The notes beneath the pieces are model-generated. The model was not told the origin of the DNA. It worked only from the letters and a program-made list of their open reading frames with translations, and made no database searches. From Lachnospira sp. UBA3212 (GTDB lineage Bacteria; Bacillota; Clostridia; Lachnospirales; Lachnospiraceae), in contig DEWK01000019.1 in assembly GCA_002363615.1 (NCBI GenBank), positions 101,531 through 165,530 of the forward strand: a stretch of 64,000 bases of DNA, given 5' to 3'. Position 1 is the first letter of the stretch. Every line of letters starts with the position of its first letter. Both the position numbers and the translations under genes were made by a program. Shown piece after piece: positions 60,583-64,000 of this stretch.

Positions 60583-62133
60583 ATGTCAATATATCATTGT
60601 TCAATTAAAATAATTAATCGCGCAGGCGGTCGAAGTGCAGTTGCATCAGCTGCCTACCGCTCAGGTGAAAAATTGCACAATGATGAAACAGGACTCACTC
60701 ATGATTTTACGAAAAAAGGCGGAGTCATTATGAACGAAATTATATTGCCGGTTAATGCACCGGAAGAATTTCGTAATCGTGAGTACCTGTGGAATGAAGT
60801 GCAAAAAATTGAGAAAAGAAATGATGCACAGTTTGCAAGAGAAATTGAAGTGGCTCTTCCTGTGGAAATGAATAGGGAAGAACAAATAGAGTGTGTAAGA
60901 GATTATATAAAGGAAAATTTCACAAGTAAAGGAATGATTGCAGATTGGGCACTTCACGATAAAGGGGATGGCAATCCTCATGCTCATATAATGCTTACAG
61001 TTAGAGAATTAGATTCTAATAAAAAGTGGATGGCAAAACAAAAATCTGTTTTTGCAAATGCAAGGGATGAAGAGGGCAGACCAATCTATAATCCGGATTT
61101 GCCTTTTTACAATCCAAAAGACAAAGAAGCAACAGAGAAATATCGAATTCCAAAACTTGACGAAAGCGGAAAGCAAAAAGTCAGAGTCAGGGAAGGTAAA
61201 GGAACAGAGCTTCTTTGGGAAAAAGTAACCATTCCGGCTAACGACTGGAATGACAGAAAGAATGCAGAAGTCTGGAGAGAGTCCTGGGCAAAGCAATGTA
61301 ACAGATTTTTGGATAAAGACAATCAGATTGACCATAGAAGTTATGAGAGACAGGGACTTGATATTATGCCATCAATCCATGAAGGTGTTACGGCAAGAAA
61401 GATGGAAGCAGACGGTAAAGTAGCAGATCGCTGTCAGATAAACAGAGACATTAAAGAACTAAATTTCATAAGAAAGCAGCTTAAACAATCGGCAAAAGAA
61501 ATCACGGAGCTTATTACAGAGAAAGCGAGGGCAATCTATGACAGATTTAAAGAATTTAGAAGAAGTATTGGAGATGTTAAACGCTCAGGAACAGATGATG
61601 GAAATACTGGAAAATCAGCAGACAGAAATAGAATCTCTGATGATGGAAAATCAGAAGCTGAAAGAAGAACTGGACGAATCGCTGAAACTAGGAGAGCAGT
61701 TAACGACTCAATTAAAAAAACAGAACTTACAGATAGAGAAATTGAAGAAACAGATAGCAGAATATCAAAGCTTAAACAGTTGATTAAGGATAAGGAGGTA
61801 AATCGAGATGACAGACTTAAGAAACTTAAACAGAGAAGACGAGCTTCTTACAATGCTGGAGGAGCAACAGGATCAGATAGAATCACTGGAGAAGGATTTG
61901 GATGCAGAGAAATACAAAAACTTAGAGAGCAGCAAGAAGATATCAAATCTTTTATCAGAGAACTCGATAATGAAGAAAGAGCTTCTGAAGAAAAGCGAGA
62001 CAATAAAATCCTTGAACGATACAATAGGGAAACTGAGCGAGAGCGACAAAGTGTTGAAAGCAAACGAACAGTTAGCGAAAGAGAATCTGATGTTAAGGAT
62101 GAGAGAAAAGGACGCAAGGAAAGAAGTCGATGA
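60583..62133 (+). CDS. MobA/MobL relaxase (MobQ type)
   Basis: A 516-aa DNA strand transferase that nicks oriT and leads the strand during mobilization. The N-terminal relaxase domain (about 1-230) has SIYHCSIKIINRAGGRSAVA, AAYRSGEKL with the likely catalytic Tyr, and HDKGDGNPHAHIMLTVREL with the metal-binding histidines. The C-terminal third is low-complexity and charged, and is overlapped in the +1 frame by two other genes from 61538 on. It is transcribed away from oriT. No coupling protein or type IV secretion genes are visible, so it would depend on a helper. Confidence 0.92.
   Translation: MSIYHCSIKIINRAGGRSAVASAAYRSGEKLHNDETGLTHDFTKKGGVIMNEIILPVNAPEEFRNREYLWNEVQKIEKRNDAQFAREIEVALPVEMNREEQIECVRDYIKENFTSKGMIADWALHDKGDGNPHAHIMLTVRELDSNKKWMAKQKSVFANARDEEGRPIYNPDLPFYNPKDKEATEKYRIPKLDESGKQKVRVREGKGTELLWEKVTIPANDWNDRKNAEVWRESWAKQCNRFLDKDNQIDHRSYERQGLDIMPSIHEGVTARKMEADGKVADRCQINRDIKELNFIRKQLKQSAKEITELITEKARAIYDRFKEFRRSIGDVKRSGTDDGNTGKSADRNRISDDGKSEAERRTGRIAETRRAVNDSIKKTELTDREIEETDSRISKLKQLIKDKEVNRDDRLKKLKQRRRASYNAGGATGSDRITGEGFGCREIQKLREQQEDIKSFIRELDNEERASEEKRDNKILERYNRETERERQSVESKRTVSERESDVKDERKGRKERSR
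61538..61783 (+). CDS. Coiled-coil protein overlapping the relaxase gene
   Basis: An 81-aa open frame lying wholly inside the relaxase gene in the +1 frame. It starts MTDLKNLEEVLEML after GAGGGCAATCT and is almost entirely a Glu/Leu/Gln-rich coiled coil. The same start, MTDLRNL, opens the next gene in the same frame, so the two are tandem relatives. It may be a real gene or the vestige of a longer one; experimental support is lacking. Confidence 0.5.
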   Translation: MTDLKNLEEVLEMLNAQEQMMEILENQQTEIESLMMENQKLKEELDESLKLGEQLTTQLKKQNLQIEKLKKQIAEYQSLNS

Positions 62134-62950
62134 AAAACTGAAATCTTTGGATTGCAGGGAAAAGAAAGCAGCCGCTTTGGAAAAAGAGTTAGCTGACAGA
62201 GAAAAGCATCTTAGAAAAGAAGTAAACAAAAAGGTTGAAAAGAAATTTGCAGAGAAGAAAAAAGAGTTGTTGTACTCTGTCAGTGAATATGAAGACCAGC
62301 TTGATTACAAGTATAGGATGCTTGAAATGAAGTATATGACTGGATTTATAATCAGCTTGATTTATGGAATCGTAATTACTGTTATTCATATGTTTAAGAG
62401 TGATTTGTTTACGAAAGAGTTAAAAGACTTTGGACAGTTGATAACTAATACTGGCGGGTGCATATACCGCCAGTTTACAGAATTAGTCATGAGGTTTTGG
62501 AAGATTACTCTGGTTGGAAATGATTTAGCAGATAGAGTAATAAGTATAGTTATCATTTTGATTTGTTTTACAGTAATGGTTTTACTAATTAGGTTGTTAT
62601 GGAAAGTGTTTAATGAAAGTGTTAAGCCTGTAATCAGTGAATGTACAGATAGGTATTTCTTGATAACTACATTGATTATTCTTGTGGTTAATATGCTGTT
62701 TGGAAATATGATTAAATCCATCATATCAATCAATCTTATCGTATCAATGATATGTGAGATGGGAGTTGCCTTGTTGATAAGGTGCATGAGCAAATGGGAG
62801 GAAAAGCCCACAGTAATTGAAATATGGCATAAGATATATCCTGTATTGTTATTTGTGGTGATAATAGTGCTAGGAATGTTTATATATAAAGAACTAAATG
62901 ATACTGATAAAAAGTTCGGAAATAGTATCAGTATTAATATGTTTCAATAA
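61808..62950 (+). CDS. Coiled-coil membrane protein of the mobile element
   Basis: A 380-aa protein beginning in the +1 frame inside the relaxase gene (first 326 bases shared) and running 817 bases past it. The start MTDLRNLNREDELL follows AAGGAGG with good spacing. Residues 1 to about 175 form a long coiled coil, then come at least four membrane segments (about 180-197, 240-263, 290-330, 352-370). It is probably a mobilization accessory, though no family was recognised. The long non-overlapping part and the strong ribosome binding site make it convincing. Confidence 0.75.
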   Translation: MTDLRNLNREDELLTMLEEQQDQIESLEKDLDAEKYKNLESSKKISNLLSENSIMKKELLKKSETIKSLNDTIGKLSESDKVLKANEQLAKENLMLRMREKDARKEVDEKLKSLDCREKKAAALEKELADREKHLRKEVNKKVEKKFAEKKKELLYSVSEYEDQLDYKYRMLEMKYMTGFIISLIYGIVITVIHMFKSDLFTKELKDFGQLITNTGGCIYRQFTELVMRFWKITLVGNDLADRVISIVIILICFTVMVLLIRLLWKVFNESVKPVISECTDRYFLITTLIILVVNMLFGNMIKSIISINLIVSMICEMGVALLIRCMSKWEEKPTVIEIWHKIYPVLLFVVIIVLGMFIYKELNDTDKKFGNSISINMFQ

Positions 62951-62973
62951 ATTGTGAAAGGAGTGAAAAGATT

Positions 62974-63141
62974 ATGAAGTAAACAAAGAAACTAAGCAGA
63001 AAGGTGATAAGCTATGTGCTGGCACTGGTAATGGTGTTCAGTACACTAACTGGAATTGTGCCGGGGATGAACTTGACAGTGGAAGCTGCCGGTGTTAGCT
63101 ATATTGACGGAAGCGGTACCTCACATAATGACAGTGTTTAA
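62974..63141 (+). pseudogene. Broken gene for a secreted protein
   Basis: After AAAGGAGTG the frame reads Met-Lys-stop (TAA at 62980) and then continues open as KKLSRKVISYVLALVMVF, a signal peptide ending VEAAG, and GVSYIDGSGTSHNDS before another stop at 63139. This is the N-terminus of a large exported protein of a type common in Lachnospiraceae; the body is missing and a terminator follows at once. It has a premature stop at codon 3 and a deleted body. Confidence 0.75.
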
Positions 63142-63143
63142 TA

Positions 63144-63174
63144 AAAATGTTCAGCTTTATGCTGGACATTTTTT
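63144..63174 (+). terminator. Terminator after the broken gene
   Basis: AAAATGTTCAGC and GCTGGACATTTT pair (one mismatch) with T-rich tail. Confidence 0.85.
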
Positions 63175-63196
63175 GTGTAAAAAGGTTTTTTAACCA

Positions 63197-63240
63197 AGCG
63201 TCCGGGATGGCAAGATACCATTTCGGGCGCTCTTATTTTA
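63197..63240 (+). terminator. Second hairpin downstream
   Basis: AGCGTCCGGGATGG pairs with CCATTTCGGGCGCT using G-U pairs, 7-base loop, followed by CTTATTTTATT. Confidence 0.6.
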
Positions 63241-63333
63241 TTGGAAACAGAATAAATTTTACACCTTTTTTACGAGGATAGGATATTTGATTTTACATGA
63301 CCTTGATAGCATATCTTCAAGGAGGTGATCTAC

Positions 63334-63570
63334 ATGAAGAGACTATGGAATGTAATCAATGAAATGAAAATTAAGAAAGAAATCAAGAATAAACTCTATT
63401 TAGGAGTATTGATTGCAATAAATATTGTAATGGGTGGAATGGCATGGCTGTTGTTTGGGAGGTTGGTTTTACCGGGAACAGAATGGCTGTTATGCTTTAT
63501 GGGATATCCGGCAATCTTTATAGGTTTCTTTGGAGGGATACTTTATTTATACAATCATGAGTTTGCATAA
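63334..63570 (+). CDS. Small membrane protein, unknown function
   Basis: A 78-aa protein with a basic N-terminal helix (about 1-22) and two membrane spans (about 23-45 and 52-73), ending YNHEFA. The start at 63334 (MKRLWNVIN) follows a near-perfect AAGGAGGTGATC site, so translation is likely strong. No family recognised. It lies between the mobile-element remains and pstS. Confidence 0.7.
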   Translation: MKRLWNVINEMKIKKEIKNKLYLGVLIAINIVMGGMAWLLFGRLVLPGTEWLLCFMGYPAIFIGFFGGILYLYNHEFA

Positions 63571-63571
63571 C

Positions 63572-63611
63572 TTTTACTGAAGTTTTACTTATGAATGATA
63601 ATGAATTTTAC
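63572..63611 (+). promoter_or_regulatory. Possible Pho box upstream of pstS
   Basis: TTTTAC at 63572, 63583 and 63606, the first two exactly 11 bases apart, and a degenerate copy near 63594, i.e. near 11-base periodicity as in PhoP/PhoB boxes. TATGCT (63622-63627) could be the -10. A palindrome GCATA-GA-TATGC is at 63615-63626. Confidence 0.5.
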
Positions 63612-63690
63612 AAAGCATAGATATGCTAAATGTGTTGCAACAAACAAGGCGCCACAAGAAAATAAACAATGGAAAGATGAGGTTTTTATT

Positions 63691-64000
63691 ATGAAAAAGA
63701 AATTATTTGCAGCAATAACAGCGGTATGTTTACTGGCAGTCGCATTTACGGGATGTGGATCTGAAGGAACAGAAAATGGGGACTTAAAAGGAAATATAAC
63801 ATTGGCAGGATCTACCTCGATGGAAAAGTTGTGTGAGGCAATGTCTGAAAGTTTTATGGAAGCAAATCCAGGTGTAACAGTTACAGTAGAATATACAGGC
63901 TCTGGTGCCGGACTTGAATCTCTTGCAGCCGGTTCTGTAGATATTGGAAATGCTTCAAGAGGATTAAAGGATGGAGAAAAAGCAAATGGATCTGTAGAAA
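63691..64000 (+). CDS. pstS: Phosphate-binding lipoprotein PstS (N-terminal part)
   Basis: Extracellular phosphate receptor of the Pst ABC transporter; the gene runs past the window end. A lipoprotein signal peptide ends in AFTGC, and the mature part has ITLAGSTSMEKLCEAMSE, the phosphate-binding AGSTS motif, then VEYTGSGAGLESLAAG and DIGNASRGLK. About 103 residues are present. Its promoter region has a Pho-box-like pattern, as expected for phosphate control. Confidence 0.93.
   Translation, partial: MKKKLFAAITAVCLLAVAFTGCGSEGTENGDLKGNITLAGSTSMEKLCEAMSESFMEANPGVTVTVEYTGSGAGLESLAAGSVDIGNASRGLKDGEKANGSVE

Overview
The window looks like chromosomal DNA of a gut-type Firmicute, most likely a Lachnospiraceae (clostridial) species. 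The evidence is strong AGGAGG ribosome binding sites, TTGACA/TATAAT promoters, intrinsic terminators, a dapL-type lysine pathway gene, a hup-rqcP-divIC-tilS-hpt-ftsH cluster in Bacillus-like order, a CUT1 sugar transporter with its own LacI regulator but no ATPase gene, and an ANTAR protein next to glnA. Most of the window is ordinary core genome. The accessory parts are a CRISPR-Cas locus (46.3-53.8 kb), a probable inserted ABC module (34.2-37.7 kb) and a mobilizable-element segment (about 58.9-63.2 kb).

Layout. 1-5.9 kb: bioB (cut by the window edge, minus strand) with a BirA-like operator; an ABC transporter pair; one long gene that fuses an O-antigen polymerase/ligase-like domain to a flippase-like domain. 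6.0-9.7 kb (minus): the riboflavin operon ribD-ribE-ribBA-ribH behind an FMN riboswitch. 9.7-14.5 kb: hup, rqcP-like, divIC, tilS, hpt, ftsH. 14.6-24.6 kb: a possible small RNA, a GH13 alpha-glucanase, tRNA-Tyr/Leu/Phe, a cellobiose phosphorylase (minus) and a divergent lacI-type regulator with a sugar-binding lipoprotein and two permeases, all with matching LacI-type operators. Imported cellobiose would be phosphorolysed inside the cell. 24.6-32.2 kb: CorA transporter, RNase H, L,D-transpeptidase, and an ABC-2 export system co-transcribed with a NarL-type two-component system. 32.2-39.6 kb: glnA with an ANTAR protein, a lipoprotein/ABC module bracketed by duplicated sequence, dapL and a TrpR-like regulator. 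39.7-46.2 kb: complete F1Fo ATP synthase operon atpBEFHAGDC, predicted to be proton-coupled.

46.3-53.8 kb: a complete type II-A CRISPR-Cas system of the Streptococcus thermophilus CRISPR1 kind: a compact Cas9 (1097 aa), a tracrRNA between cas9 and cas1, cas1, cas2, a long csn2, and an array of 27 repeats and 26 spacers with an exact 66-bp period. Two spacers (12 and 15) are nearly identical, differing at two positions, one of them in the expected seed.

53.8-58.9 kb returns to core genes: a DUF1836 regulator, pcrA, a small acidic membrane protein and rlmCD-like rRNA methyltransferase. 58.9-63.2 kb holds a mobilizable-element segment: ParB-like protein, small DUF3847-like protein, an oriT whose nic core resembles IncQ/Ti-type sites, a MobA/MobL relaxase, and two coiled-coil genes that start inside the relaxase gene in another frame. 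It also carries a broken secreted-protein gene. No integrase is visible. The window ends with a small membrane protein and the start of pstS behind a possible Pho box.
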